Assembly (NCBI GenBank): GCA_051658525.1
Contig: JBOFMT010000043.1
Location: 1 to 58,449 of the forward strand
Reading direction: 5' to 3'
Source: JBOFMT01 sp051658525
GTDB taxonomy: Bacteria; Bacillota_I; Bacilli_A; Erysipelotrichales; Erysipelotrichaceae
Length of the DNA: 58,449 nt
Position numbers and translations under genes: made by a program. Positions 23,674 through 31,992 of this stretch are shown here, piece after piece (positions within the stretch are counted from its first letter, which is position 1; the number at the start of each line of letters is the position of its first letter). A model generated the notes under the pieces. That model made no database searches and was not told where the DNA came from. It saw only the letters and a program-made list of their open reading frames with translations.

Positions 23674-24813
23674 ATGAAGAATAAAACACATTTAAATATC
23701 AAAAAAGCAAGTATCGTTTCATCCGCATTTCTAACATTGATTGCCGCTGGCTATGCATATGGTTACCAAACGAGTACCGTATCCGCAGCAAGCGAAACCA
23801 ATGAAGAAATTGCGACAGTGGAACTTGTAGAGGAAGAGTACTATAGTGTAGAACTAAATAGTAAAGATGCCTTCCAAGATGTTGTAGCTAGCATGTTAGA
23901 GTATGATAGCTTCATGAGCATTGCAGAAGTCGATGCTCAAGTATATACCGATAATCAGGTATATTTGGATTTGAGCGAAATCAATCCATACCAGTTGGGT
24001 GAACAAGATATTACAGTTCGCTTAGGAGTATATGATGCTACGGTAAAAGAAGGTGCAATGACTGCTGATTATGTAGGTCAGGAGCAAATGGTACCTGGGG
24101 TTGTCTATGAAAAAGATATCACTGTTAATGTGGGTGATACGACAGCACCAACCATTGCATTAACCAAATCGAGTGTTACACTTGAGTACGGTGCTAAATT
24201 CAATGCGAAAAGCTATTTGAAGAGCGTAACGGACAACTCGGGTGAAAACATTGAAGCAAATATTTCAAGCGAAGTTGATACGAAAAAAGCCGGAACGTAT
24301 GAAGTAACATATACAGCAACCGATTTAAGTGGTAATACATCAAAGAAAACATTGAGTGTTAAAGTGAAAGAGGAAGTCAAACCAGTGGTTACAACACCAG
24401 CGGTATCAGGATCTTCTAGCTCAAGTACAACCATTGCACCGATTACCAACGTATCGGGTATCAATGGAATGTTTACCCTGATTAACAACGAACGAGCAGC
24501 AAGAGGGTTAGCACCATTGAGCTTTGCTCCATCCGCAGCACAACAAGCTGCAAATCTAAGAGCTCAAGAAGCTCGCGGATATGTTTCTCATACAAGACCG
24601 AATGGTACTTCATTCCAAACCGCTTTAACACAGTATGGTGTGAAATACAATTCCGCGCTTGAGAACTTAACCTATGCAGGAAATACTGCACAAGCTGGAT
24701 TTACTTGGTGGATGAATTCATCAGGTCACCGCGCTGCACTATTGAATGCGAATATGCGCTACATTGCGATTGGATATTACAATGGCATGTGGTGTGCTAT
24801 CCTGTATAATTAA
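23674..24813 (+). CDS. Secreted CAP/SCP-domain protein with Ig-like domain
   Basis: Exported protein of 379 aa. It has a signal peptide (about 1-38, ending near STVSAA), an acidic N-terminal region, a bacterial Ig-like domain (about 155-240, DTTAPTIALTKSSVTLEYG to TYTATDLSGNTSKK), a Ser/Thr linker, and a C-terminal CAP domain (about 255-379) with LINNERAARGLAPL, SHTRPNG and SGHRAALLN. No sortase signal is seen, so it may be released or held non-covalently. The ATG at 23674 follows GGAGG; the longer frame lacks one. Role at the cell surface is unknown. Confidence 0.88.
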   Translation: MKNKTHLNIKKASIVSSAFLTLIAAGYAYGYQTSTVSAASETNEEIATVELVEEEYYSVELNSKDAFQDVVASMLEYDSFMSIAEVDAQVYTDNQVYLDLSEINPYQLGEQDITVRLGVYDATVKEGAMTADYVGQEQMVPGVVYEKDITVNVGDTTAPTIALTKSSVTLEYGAKFNAKSYLKSVTDNSGENIEANISSEVDTKKAGTYEVTYTATDLSGNTSKKTLSVKVKEEVKPVVTTPAVSGSSSSSTTIAPITNVSGINGMFTLINNERAARGLAPLSFAPSAAQQAANLRAQEARGYVSHTRPNGTSFQTALTQYGVKYNSALENLTYAGNTAQAGFTWWMNSSGHRAALLNANMRYIAIGYYNGMWCAILYN

Positions 24814-24815
24814 GC

Positions 24816-24843
24816 AAAAAGCATCTTTGGATGCTTTTTTTTT
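24816..24843 (+). terminator. Terminator after the CAP-domain gene
   Basis: AAAAAGCATC (24816-24825), loop TTTG, GATGCTTTTT (24830-24839), T run. Confidence 0.85.
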
Positions 24844-24865
24844 CGATAACGGGACAGATAATTTA

Positions 24866-24874
24866 TGATATAAT
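24866..24874 (+). promoter_or_regulatory. Extended -10 promoter of the malic enzyme/fumarase operon
   Basis: TGATATAAT at 24866-24874 (TGn plus TATAAT), no clear -35. Confidence 0.5.
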
Positions 24875-24900
24875 TGACACAAAAGAAAGAGGGTTTGGAT

Positions 24901-26088
24901 ATGAGTACAGTTTATGAAGCATCAAAAGAATTGCATGCAAAACATCGGGGGAAATTGGAGATTCGTAGCAAAGTTGAAGTAAAGTCCATTGAGGATTTAT
25001 CATTGGCTTATTCTCCAGGAGTTGCCCAACCGTGTAAAGAAATCGTAGCGGATGAAGAGAACAGTTATGTTTATACCAACCGAGGAAATAGTGTAGCGGT
25101 TGTAAGTGATGGAACAGCTGTGTTAGGGCTAGGTAATATTGGCCCTTGTGCAGCGTTACCTGTAATGGAGGGGAAATCGATTTTGTTTAAGCAATTTGCA
25201 AATATTGATGCGATTCCACTTTGTATCGATTCGAAAAGTCCACAAGATGTGATTCGTTTTTGTGAGATGATTGCACCAACATTTGGTGGGATTTTACTGG
25301 AAGATATCAAAGCTCCAGAGTGCGTAGAAATTGAACGTACCTTGAAAGAGAAATTACAAATTCCAGTTTTCCATGATGATCAACATGGTACGGCAATCAT
25401 TACCATTGCGGCGATCATCAACACCTTGCGTCTAACAAAGAAAAAAGTAGAAACACTACGCGTAGTTGTAAGTGGTGCAGGTGCTGCAGGTTCTTCTATT
25501 ATGAAATTAATGAAAGATTTTGGTATTCAACACATTGAGGCGTTTGATAAGGATGGCCAAATCCGTCAAAGCGACGCACACGCATACGACTTTTTGAAAA
25601 AAGAGTTGTTGGAGTGCGTGAATCTAGATGGTGTACACTATGCAAATTTGGCTGAGGCAATGGTCGGGGCTGATATTTTTGTAGGTGTTAGTGCACCAAA
25701 TCTAGTTACAAAAGCGATGGTGGCTAGCATGAATAAGCAAGCTGCTGTCTTTGCTATGGCAAATCCAACACCAGAAATTATGCCGGAAGATGCACTAGAA
25801 GCAGGTGCTCTAATTGTAGGAAGTGGTCGTAGCGATTATCCAAATCAAGTGAACAATGTCTTGGCATTCCCAGGTTTATTCAAAGGCGTACTACAAGCAA
25901 ATGCAACGTGTATCGATGAATCGATGAAAATTGCTGCAGCAAGGGCGTTAGCAGGACTAATCCAAGATGAAGAATTACAACCAAACTATATCATTCCTTC
26001 CCCATTTGATCCACGTGTTGTGGATGCGATTGCAAGTGAAGTAGAAGCCATCGCTAAAGCAGAAGGCTTGGTCCGTAACCATGCGTGA
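24901..26088 (+). CDS. NAD(P)-dependent malic enzyme
   Basis: Interconverts malate and pyruvate plus CO2 with reduction of NAD(P). The 395-aa protein is of the short bacterial type: LAYSPGVAQPCKEI (catalytic Tyr region), LEDIKAPEC (catalytic Lys and metal ligands), FHDDQHGTAI, and the nucleotide-binding VSGAGAAGSS. The ATG at 24901 is preceded by AAGAGGG. Its end overlaps the fumarase alpha gene by 8 nt, so malate and fumarate are handled by one operon, which suggests a short route between pyruvate and fumarate. Cofactor choice cannot be read with confidence. Confidence 0.93.
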   Translation: MSTVYEASKELHAKHRGKLEIRSKVEVKSIEDLSLAYSPGVAQPCKEIVADEENSYVYTNRGNSVAVVSDGTAVLGLGNIGPCAALPVMEGKSILFKQFANIDAIPLCIDSKSPQDVIRFCEMIAPTFGGILLEDIKAPECVEIERTLKEKLQIPVFHDDQHGTAIITIAAIINTLRLTKKKVETLRVVVSGAGAAGSSIMKLMKDFGIQHIEAFDKDGQIRQSDAHAYDFLKKELLECVNLDGVHYANLAEAMVGADIFVGVSAPNLVTKAMVASMNKQAAVFAMANPTPEIMPEDALEAGALIVGSGRSDYPNQVNNVLAFPGLFKGVLQANATCIDESMKIAAARALAGLIQDEELQPNYIIPSPFDPRVVDAIASEVEAIAKAEGLVRNHA

Positions 26089-26926
26089 GATTGATGTTGC
26101 GATCATTCGTGATCGCGTGAAACAAATGGTGCAAGATATCAATGTTGCTTATCCAAGTGATGTAGAACGAGCGCTAAAAAAAGCACAAGCAAACGAAACT
26201 CAAAAACGTGCTCAATCAATTTTATCGATTTTAGAAGAAAATGCACGTATTGCGAAAGAAGAGCGAATTCCCTTATGTCAAGACACGGGAATGGTTATTG
26301 CGTTTTTAACGGTGGGACAAGAAGTTCATTTCGTAGGTGGTTCTGTAAAAGAAGCTATCTATGAAGGAATTCGCCAAGGTTATGAAGTTGGCTATTTACG
26401 AAAAAGTGTCGTTACTGATCCCTTATTTCATCGAATCAATACCAAGGATAATACGCCTGCGATCATTCATACAGAGTTGTGTGATGGCGATACGTGTAGC
26501 TTGGAAATTGGAGTAAAGGGTTTTGGAAGTGAAAATATGTCGAAGTTATATATGTTGAAACCAGCAGATGGTGTTGAAGGTGTCAAAGCAAAAGTGCTAG
26601 AAACCATTGCACTAGCAGGACCGAATGCATGTCCACCACTTGTGGTAGGCGTTGGTATTGGGGGAGACTTTGAGGAGTGTGCAAAATTGGCAAAAAAAGC
26701 AACGTTCCGTAGTTTGGATGTTGCCAATCCGATTCCAGAGTATGCACAACTCGAAGCTCGATTATTGGAAATGGCGAATACATTAAATATTGGTCCTCAA
26801 GGATTACAAGGGGATACCAGTGTTTTGAAGGTTAATATCGAACAGTTTCCAACCCATATCGCCGGGTTACCGCTCGCAGTCAATATTTCATGTCATGTGA
26901 CACGACATGCGAAGGAGGTATTCTAA
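26081..26926 (+). CDS. Fumarate hydratase class I, alpha subunit (TtdA type)
   Basis: Iron-sulfur hydro-lyase subunit that interconverts fumarate and malate. The 281-aa protein has the three cysteines expected for the [4Fe-4S] cluster: C66 (LCQDTG), C184 (NACPPLVVGVGIGG) and C271 (NISCHVTRH). It overlaps the malic enzyme gene upstream and the beta subunit downstream (TAATG), a tight operon. L-tartrate dehydratase alpha subunits look similar, but the malic enzyme neighbour favours fumarase. The oxygen-sensitive class I type fits an anaerobe. Confidence 0.9.
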   Translation: MREIDVAIIRDRVKQMVQDINVAYPSDVERALKKAQANETQKRAQSILSILEENARIAKEERIPLCQDTGMVIAFLTVGQEVHFVGGSVKEAIYEGIRQGYEVGYLRKSVVTDPLFHRINTKDNTPAIIHTELCDGDTCSLEIGVKGFGSENMSKLYMLKPADGVEGVKAKVLETIALAGPNACPPLVVGVGIGGDFEECAKLAKKATFRSLDVANPIPEYAQLEARLLEMANTLNIGPQGLQGDTSVLKVNIEQFPTHIAGLPLAVNISCHVTRHAKEVF

Positions 26927-27459
26927 TGGAGTTGCACGCACCTTTTACCAAGGAAAAATTTCATGGTGTTCCTGTTGGGACCATTGTATATTTAACGGGA
27001 ACGATATATACGGCACGTGATGCTGCGCATGCAAGATTGACACAGTTGTTAGAAACTGGTGAAGCTTTGCCTTTTCCTGTGGAAAACTCTTTACTATATT
27101 ATGTAGGACCAACACCAAAACAACCTGGTCATGCAATTGGAAGCTGTGGACCTACCACCGCTTCACGCATGGATCGTTATACACCGGCGTTGTTGGACTT
27201 GGGGTTAACTGGTACGATTGGAAAAGGGTATCGTAGTGCTGAGGTTATCGCGAGTATGGAAGCAAACGATGCAGTCTATCTTGTGGCAATTGGTGGTGCA
27301 GGTGCCTATTTGAGTAAGTGTGTCAAAGCGAGCCGTGTGGTTGCATTTGAAGATCTTGGACCGGAAGCAATCTATGCATTAGAGGTAGAACGTTTTCCTG
27401 TGACCTTGTGTATTGATGCTCAGGGAAATAATTTGTATTTTTCGGAAATAAAGGTTTAG
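26926..27459 (+). CDS. Fumarate hydratase class I, beta subunit (TtdB type)
   Basis: Partner of the alpha subunit; contributes the substrate-binding part of the heteromer. The 177-aa protein has the family motifs GTIYTARDAAH, YVGPTPKQPGHAIGSCGPTTASRMD and GKGYRS. The ATG at 26926 shares a base with the alpha stop and is preceded by AAGGAGG; the longer frame from 26890 lies inside the alpha gene. It is the last gene of the malic enzyme operon; no strong terminator separates it from rsmG, though rsmG has its own -10 box. Confidence 0.9.
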   Translation: MELHAPFTKEKFHGVPVGTIVYLTGTIYTARDAAHARLTQLLETGEALPFPVENSLLYYVGPTPKQPGHAIGSCGPTTASRMDRYTPALLDLGLTGTIGKGYRSAEVIASMEANDAVYLVAIGGAGAYLSKCVKASRVVAFEDLGPEAIYALEVERFPVTLCIDAQGNNLYFSEIKV

Positions 27460-27474
27460 AAAGAGCCTTTATTT

Positions 27475-27483
27475 TGCTATAAT
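27475..27483 (+). promoter_or_regulatory. Extended -10 promoter of rsmG-noc-parAB
   Basis: TGCTATAAT at 27475-27483 (TGn plus TATAAT), without a clear -35. It starts the chromosome-segregation operon. Confidence 0.55.
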
Positions 27484-27506
27484 TAAAGATACCGGAGGGT
27501 TGTAGT

Positions 27507-28226
27507 ATGGAACATAAATTCAGTCAAAAAGACTTTGCTGAGGTATTAGCACAAAAAGGGTTAACATTAAGTGAAAAACAATTACGACAATTTGAATTGT
27601 ACATGGAAACGTTAATCGAATGGAATGAGAAGATGAATCTCACGGCCATCACACAACCGGATGAAATCTATGAAAAGCATTTTTTGGATTGTATCCTACC
27701 TTCCTTTGAAGTTGAGATACAAGGTAGCCTTTGTGATGTAGGAGCTGGTGCAGGATTTCCAAGTATTCCACTAAAAATAGCGTATCCTGAACTTCAGGTA
27801 ACGATCGTGGAACCATTAGGAAAACGTGTGACGTTTTTAACGCACTTGTGCCAAGTGTTAGAATTGGATGATGTGACACTGGTGAATGCAAGAGCTGAAG
27901 ACTTCGCGAAGGATTATCGTGAACACTTTGACTTTGTAAGCGCGCGTGCTGTAGCTAATATGCCAATGCTTGCGGAATTATGTATTCCTCTTGTTCGTAT
28001 TGGTGGTACGTTCTTAGCGCTAAAAGGTCAAAATGGAGAAGAGGAATATCGCGAAAGCAAAAAAGCAATCGCTTTATTAGGGTGTGAGTTGAAACAACAA
28101 TTTGTTCAAACATTGTTGGATGGATCTACGCGTGTAAACTTTGAATTTACCAAGATTAAAGCGACACCAAAGAAATATCCTCGAGCATTTGCACAAATAA
28201 AAAAAGCACCATTAAAAGGAGTATAG
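27507..28226 (+). CDS. rsmG: 16S rRNA (guanine527-N7)-methyltransferase RsmG (GidB)
   Basis: Methylates G527 of 16S rRNA with SAM. The 239-aa protein has the helical N-terminus (QLRQFELYMETLIEWNEKMNLTAI), the SAM-binding loop CDVGAGAGFPSIPLKI, and VSARAVANMP. Start ATG 27507 lies behind GGAGGG. It begins an operon with noc, parA and parB, as in Bacillus and relatives; mnmG, which commonly precedes it, is about 18 kb upstream here. Confidence 0.96.
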   Translation: MEHKFSQKDFAEVLAQKGLTLSEKQLRQFELYMETLIEWNEKMNLTAITQPDEIYEKHFLDCILPSFEVEIQGSLCDVGAGAGFPSIPLKIAYPELQVTIVEPLGKRVTFLTHLCQVLELDDVTLVNARAEDFAKDYREHFDFVSARAVANMPMLAELCIPLVRIGGTFLALKGQNGEEEYRESKKAIALLGCELKQQFVQTLLDGSTRVNFEFTKIKATPKKYPRAFAQIKKAPLKGV

Positions 28227-28227
28227 A

Positions 28228-28986
28228 ATGGAACAAACCGTAGTATTACCGATGGACCGTATCAAAGCCAATCCCTACCAACCGCGCTTGGAATTCAATC
28301 AAGATGCGTTAATGGATTTGGCACAGTCGATTCAAGAGAATGGATTGATACAACCTATCAGTGTTCGTGAGATGGGGGAATCTTACGAAATTGTTGCAGG
28401 AGAACGCCGTTTTCGTGCAATGAAACTTCTAGGAAAATTGGAAGTGCCAGTCGTTGTGTTATCTGCAGATGATTTACAAATGGCAGAGTTGGCTTTGATT
28501 GAAAACATTCAAAGAGAAAACTTGAGTGCAATTGAAGAGGCCAAAGCATATTTACAAATTATGAAAGGTTCCAACTTAAACCAATCACAATTGGCATTGA
28601 AGATGGGAAAATCCCAAGGGGCAATCGCGAATAAGATTCGCTTATTGCAACTTTGTGATGAAGTCCAAGAAGCTGTGAGTGCAAAAGTGATTAGTGAGCG
28701 ACACGCTAGAGCAATGTTACAAGTCGCGAGTGATCAGCAAACACAAGTATTGAAAAAAATCAAAGAAAAAGGTCTAACGGTTGCGCAAACGGAAAAACTG
28801 GTTGCGAAAGAACCACAGGCCAAACCAAAAAAAAGTAAAACTTTCGGGTTAACAAGAGATATAAAAATTGCGATCAATACAATCGTAAGAGCAGTGGATA
28901 TGGTGAAACGAACTGGCGTAGCTATCGAAATGAAAGAAGATAATACAAAGGAAGATTACGAAATAATCATCAAAATCCCACGCTAG
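28228..28986 (+). CDS. noc: Nucleoid occlusion protein Noc (ParB-like)
   Basis: ParB paralogue that coats DNA near its binding sites and blocks division over the nucleoid. The 252-aa protein has the N-terminal ParB domain with CTP-binding GERRFRA, LIENIQRENLSAIEEAKAY, a helix-turn-helix (NQSQLALKMGKSQGAIANKIRLL) and a C-terminal dimerisation part. The start is 1 nt after the rsmG stop. The neighbouring parA-parB with a second, distinct ParB and the rsmG position favour Noc over ParB for this copy. The N-terminus lacks an obvious amphipathic membrane-targeting helix. Confidence 0.85.
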   Translation: MEQTVVLPMDRIKANPYQPRLEFNQDALMDLAQSIQENGLIQPISVREMGESYEIVAGERRFRAMKLLGKLEVPVVVLSADDLQMAELALIENIQRENLSAIEEAKAYLQIMKGSNLNQSQLALKMGKSQGAIANKIRLLQLCDEVQEAVSAKVISERHARAMLQVASDQQTQVLKKIKEKGLTVAQTEKLVAKEPQAKPKKSKTFGLTRDIKIAINTIVRAVDMVKRTGVAIEMKEDNTKEDYEIIIKIPR

Positions 28987-28999
28987 TGGAGGAACAACT

Positions 29000-29782
29000 A
29001 TGGGTAAAATTATTGCCGTTTCAAATCAAAAGGGTGGTGTTGGAAAAACAACAACATCCGTAAATTTAGCAGCTGGACTAGGATATTTAGGTCACAAGGT
29101 ATTGTTGGTCGATTTCGATCCACAAGGAAATGCAACACAAGGTGTTGGAGCAAAGATTTCTGCGAAAAGCCCAAGTGTGTATAATTTATTGATGGAAGAG
29201 GAAACCGTAAACGATATTAAAATTTCTTTGGATGCACCAAAAATTGATTTGTGTCCAGCCAATATTCAATTAGCTGGAGCTGATTTACAAATGGCAAAAT
29301 TTGAGAGTGGAAAAGAACTTTTATTGAAAAATAAACTAGAACAAGTAAAAGACTATTATGATTTCATTATCATCGATTGTCCACCATCCCTAGGATTGTT
29401 GAATACCAATGCATTAACTGCGGCGGATAGTGTCATTATTCCCGTGCAATGTGAATATTATGCACTTGAAGGGGTAACACAGTTATTGTTAACGATTCGT
29501 TTGGTTCAACAATTGTTCAATCCGAAACTGGCGATTGAAGGTGTTGTATTGACGATGTTTGATGCGAGAACGAAATTGAGTGTAGAAGTACAACAGGAAG
29601 TTCGTAAACATTTCAAAGATCGTGTATATAAAAGTCATATTCCAAGAAACATTAAGTTAAGTGAAGCACCAAGTCGCGGTAAGAGTATTTTTGAATACGA
29701 TATCAAATGCGAAGGAGCCAAAGCTTATGCAGGATTGGCAAAAGAAGTGGAATTGTATAATCGTAAAAAAGGGGGGAAATAG
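29000..29782 (+). CDS. parA: Chromosome partitioning ATPase ParA (Soj)
   Basis: Walker-type ATPase that positions the origin region and, in relatives, regulates DnaA. The 260-aa protein has the deviant Walker A KGGVGKTTT (11-18 region), the DFDPQGNAT motif, and IIIDCPPSLG (Walker B). It is preceded by GGAGG and followed directly by parB with no gap. All parts needed for activity are present. Confidence 0.96.
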   Translation: MGKIIAVSNQKGGVGKTTTSVNLAAGLGYLGHKVLLVDFDPQGNATQGVGAKISAKSPSVYNLLMEEETVNDIKISLDAPKIDLCPANIQLAGADLQMAKFESGKELLLKNKLEQVKDYYDFIIIDCPPSLGLLNTNALTAADSVIIPVQCEYYALEGVTQLLLTIRLVQQLFNPKLAIEGVVLTMFDARTKLSVEVQQEVRKHFKDRVYKSHIPRNIKLSEAPSRGKSIFEYDIKCEGAKAYAGLAKEVELYNRKKGGK

Positions 29783-30667
29783 ATGAAACAAGATAAAAAG
29801 GGGTTAGGAAAAGGATTAGATGCAATTTTTGGATCTAGCGTTTCCGATGTTTTGGATGATATTCAGGCAGGTCATGTTGATGCAGGAACAAGTAAAACAG
29901 AACTTCCTACCAATCTCATCAAACCCAATCCATATCAACCGCGAATTCAATTTTCGGATGATAAGATTCATGAATTAGCACAGTCGATTGAACAGCATGG
30001 AGTATTTACGCCAATCTTAGTAAAGAAAAGTGTGAATGGCTATGAGTTGATTGCAGGTGAGCGTCGTTTGCGTGCAGCCAAAATGATCAATCTTGCCAAT
30101 ATCCCGGCAATTGTTGTTGATTTTGATGACAAGCAAATGATGGAAATTGCATTGTTAGAAAATATTCAACGTGAAAATTTAAATGCGATTGAAGAAGCGA
30201 AAGCTTATGCAAAGTTAATTGAAAAACTCAACTATACACAAGATGAATTAGCTCAACGCATTGGGAAGTCGCGTGTTCATGTAACCAACTTGTTACGATT
30301 GTTGAAATTACCAAACAGTGTTCAACAACTTGTAATTGAAGATCGCTTATCGATGGGACATGTTCGTGCTTTGGTTTCGATTGAAGATGTGGAAGATCTA
30401 ATTTTCTTGGCGAATAAAGCGGCAGAAGAAGGATTGAGTGTTCGTAAAGTCGAAGCTTTGGCAAAGGCATTGAACCAACCAACTTCTGTAAAACCAGAAA
30501 AAGTAGAAACATATAATTTCGATTTTGTTCAACAACAACTGTTGCATAAATTCCAAACACCGGTAAAGGTAGACGACAAACACATTACCATTACGTATAA
30601 TGGAAATGATGATTTGAATCGAATTTTAGAACTTATCGGTTGTTTAGAACAACAAGAACAAGAATAA
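29783..30667 (+). CDS. parB: Chromosome partitioning protein ParB (Spo0J)
   Basis: CTP-dependent DNA clamp that loads at parS sites and organises the origin region. The 294-aa protein has an N-terminal ParA-stimulating peptide (KKGLGKGLDAIFG), ParB domain with PNPYQPR and GERRLRAA, LLENIQRENLNAIEEA, a helix-turn-helix and a C-terminal dimerisation domain. It starts immediately after the parA stop. I did not find a perfect TGTTTCACGTGAAACA parS in the window by eye. Confidence 0.96.
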   Translation: MKQDKKGLGKGLDAIFGSSVSDVLDDIQAGHVDAGTSKTELPTNLIKPNPYQPRIQFSDDKIHELAQSIEQHGVFTPILVKKSVNGYELIAGERRLRAAKMINLANIPAIVVDFDDKQMMEIALLENIQRENLNAIEEAKAYAKLIEKLNYTQDELAQRIGKSRVHVTNLLRLLKLPNSVQQLVIEDRLSMGHVRALVSIEDVEDLIFLANKAAEEGLSVRKVEALAKALNQPTSVKPEKVETYNFDFVQQQLLHKFQTPVKVDDKHITITYNGNDDLNRILELIGCLEQQEQE

Positions 30668-30714
30668 AAAAAGAAGGAGACTTACAGCGAATGCTGTTTT
30701 GTTTCCTTCTTTTT
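30668..30714. terminator. Bidirectional terminator between parB and DUF5662 gene
   Basis: Long hairpin: AAAAAGAAGGAGAC (30668-30681) with GTTTCCTTCTTTTT (30701-30714), one G-U pair, and an inner hairpin ACAGC-GAAT-GCTGT. Serves convergent genes. Confidence 0.8.
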
Positions 30715-31239
30715 ATGTTGTTCTTGCTTTAGTTGTTGTTTGATATATGCAAGGGTTGCCTGTTCTCCATGGCTAACCAGGTGGGTTAAGAAATCCTCGA
30801 TAATAGCAGCACTATTTGGGTGGAGTGACACAAAAGGTAACCCATTTTGATAATAGTTAAGCGGGGATGCGTCATTATAGGTATCCTTAAGATAGATTTT
30901 GCTTGCAGCAACACGATCGCAAAACATTTCCGCTAGATAGGGAAGTGGTATTTCTACCGGTTTTAAGCCGCCGCGTGCATTATCCATCCAATATTCCCAG
31001 TGGTGTGGGTTGCGTCCTTTGTGGTGTAACCAGCCAAGACTGACACCGAAGAGTTCACGTTCCGCATCAATGGGAGAGCGATGTCCTTGGTAATGACGTA
31101 CTCCACTGGAAAACTCTATCCAACTATATTTTGAAAGGTCATGTAAGAGCCCTTGGCGGTACAATCCGATTTTAAAGCAGAGTTTTGCTACTTGGTATTT
31201 ATGTTTGGTAATGGTATTAAAATGTTTTATAAAATTCAT
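30682..31239 (-). CDS. DUF5662 family protein
   Basis: Cytoplasmic protein of unknown function, 185 aa. It carries the family features: N-terminal IKHFNTITKHK, CFKIGLYRQGLLHDLSKYSW, and a His-rich LHHKGRNPHHWEYW, which suggests a metal-binding HD-like site (inference). The ATG at 31239 has GGTGA upstream; the alternative TTG start is rejected. It lies between the par operon and the remnants of amt-glnK. A TATAAT box on the minus strand at 31266-31261 could be its promoter. Confidence 0.78.
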   Translation of the reverse strand: MNFIKHFNTITKHKYQVAKLCFKIGLYRQGLLHDLSKYSWIEFSSGVRHYQGHRSPIDAERELFGVSLGWLHHKGRNPHHWEYWMDNARGGLKPVEIPLPYLAEMFCDRVAASKIYLKDTYNDASPLNYYQNGLPFVSLHPNSAAIIEDFLTHLVSHGEQATLAYIKQQLKQEQHKKKETKQHSL

Positions 31240-31270
31240 AAGTTCACCGATCCTACTCTCATTATAAAGC

Positions 31271-31298
31271 AAAAAACCTAGAAAAGCAGGTTTTTTTA
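31271..31298 (-). terminator. Probable terminator of the former amt-glnK unit
   Basis: On the minus strand AAAACCT (31296-31290 region), 8-nt loop, AGGTTTT, then TT. It follows the glnK remnant directly. Confidence 0.55.
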
Positions 31299-31558
31299 TA
31301 GAACAGCATCTTGTAAAGCATCGTAACCTTGATTTCCAGTAGAAATACGAATTGCATTTTCAACATCGTAAACAAAGAATTTCCCGTCTCCTTTATGTCC
31401 TATATAAAGAATCGAGCGAACTTTTTCTACGATTGTTTCGACTGGAATCGCAGATACAAAAATTTCAAAGTTTACTTTAGGTAATAAGTTAGCTCGTAAT
31501 GGACACCACGATAATATTGTTTATGCCCTCGTTGTATTCCATATCCCATTAAGTTGTG
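31296..31558 (-). pseudogene. glnK (P-II nitrogen regulator) remnant
   Basis: Two reading frames encode parts of a P-II protein. Frame one gives NLMGYGIQRGHKQYYRG (the T-loop region) and then HYELTYYLK and a stop; after a frame shift the second gives LLPKVNFEIFVSAIPVETIV and GHKGDGKFFVYDVENAIRIS to the natural C-terminus. The first 35 or so residues of a normal P-II are missing. So the gene has lost its start and carries at least one frameshift and cannot make a P-II trimer. It sits behind an amt remnant, the usual partner. Confidence 0.82.
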
Positions 31559-31820
31559 AAGAGTATTGTACTCAGTGGTGTTTTCGTTGCAATAGCTTCT
31601 GCTGATACGACAAAGTCTGCATAGGAGCATGCTAGTCCGTATTCTTTTAAATCCGAACCTGATAAACCAGAACACAAAGGTACCAAATGCAAAGCCCATA
31701 AGTTTTTTTCATAATATTGAGTCCATTATTTTTTGCGCTAGTAAATCCTGTTTGGATAATAAAAACAAGAACGATACCAATTAAAAACCAAATCCTATCA
31801 ACTACAAAATACTTAAAATG
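31559..31820 (-). pseudogene. amt (ammonium transporter) remnant
   Basis: A normal Amt has about 400 aa; here only about 260 bases remain. One frame encodes an N-terminal helix (IWFLIGIVLVFIIQTGF) and a following KNNGLNIMKK typical of Amt helix 1-2; then, after a large deletion, another frame gives a helix GFAFGTFVFWFI and a third gives the cytoplasmic tail SGSDLKEYGLACSYADFV. A ribosome binding site (AGAGAGG) survives at 31829-31823 but no proper start codon follows. Internal deletion plus frameshifts make it a clear relic. Confidence 0.78.
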
Positions 31821-31963
31821 AACCTCTCTTTGTTAATGGTGTGGGAATCCTACGAACGAAGCTGAAAAATCGTCAAACGATATGTGCAAGAGTCGAAAAA
31901 AATCCAACGGATGTTTAAGAATAATATAGAAATTACGGATCATTGTTAATATTTCGAGTTAAA

Positions 31964-31989
31964 AAGAAAAAACCATCCGAAGATGGTCG
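31964..31989 (-). terminator. Terminator of the flavoprotein gene
   Basis: On the minus strand ACCATC (31987-31982), loop TTCG, GATGGT, followed by a T run. Confidence 0.75.
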
Positions 31990-31992
31990 TAA

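Noticed and set aside
31472..31699. 75-codon minus-strand frame between DUF5662 and the flavoprotein
   Set aside because: It joins out-of-frame pieces of amt and glnK; it is part of the decayed locus, not a gene.
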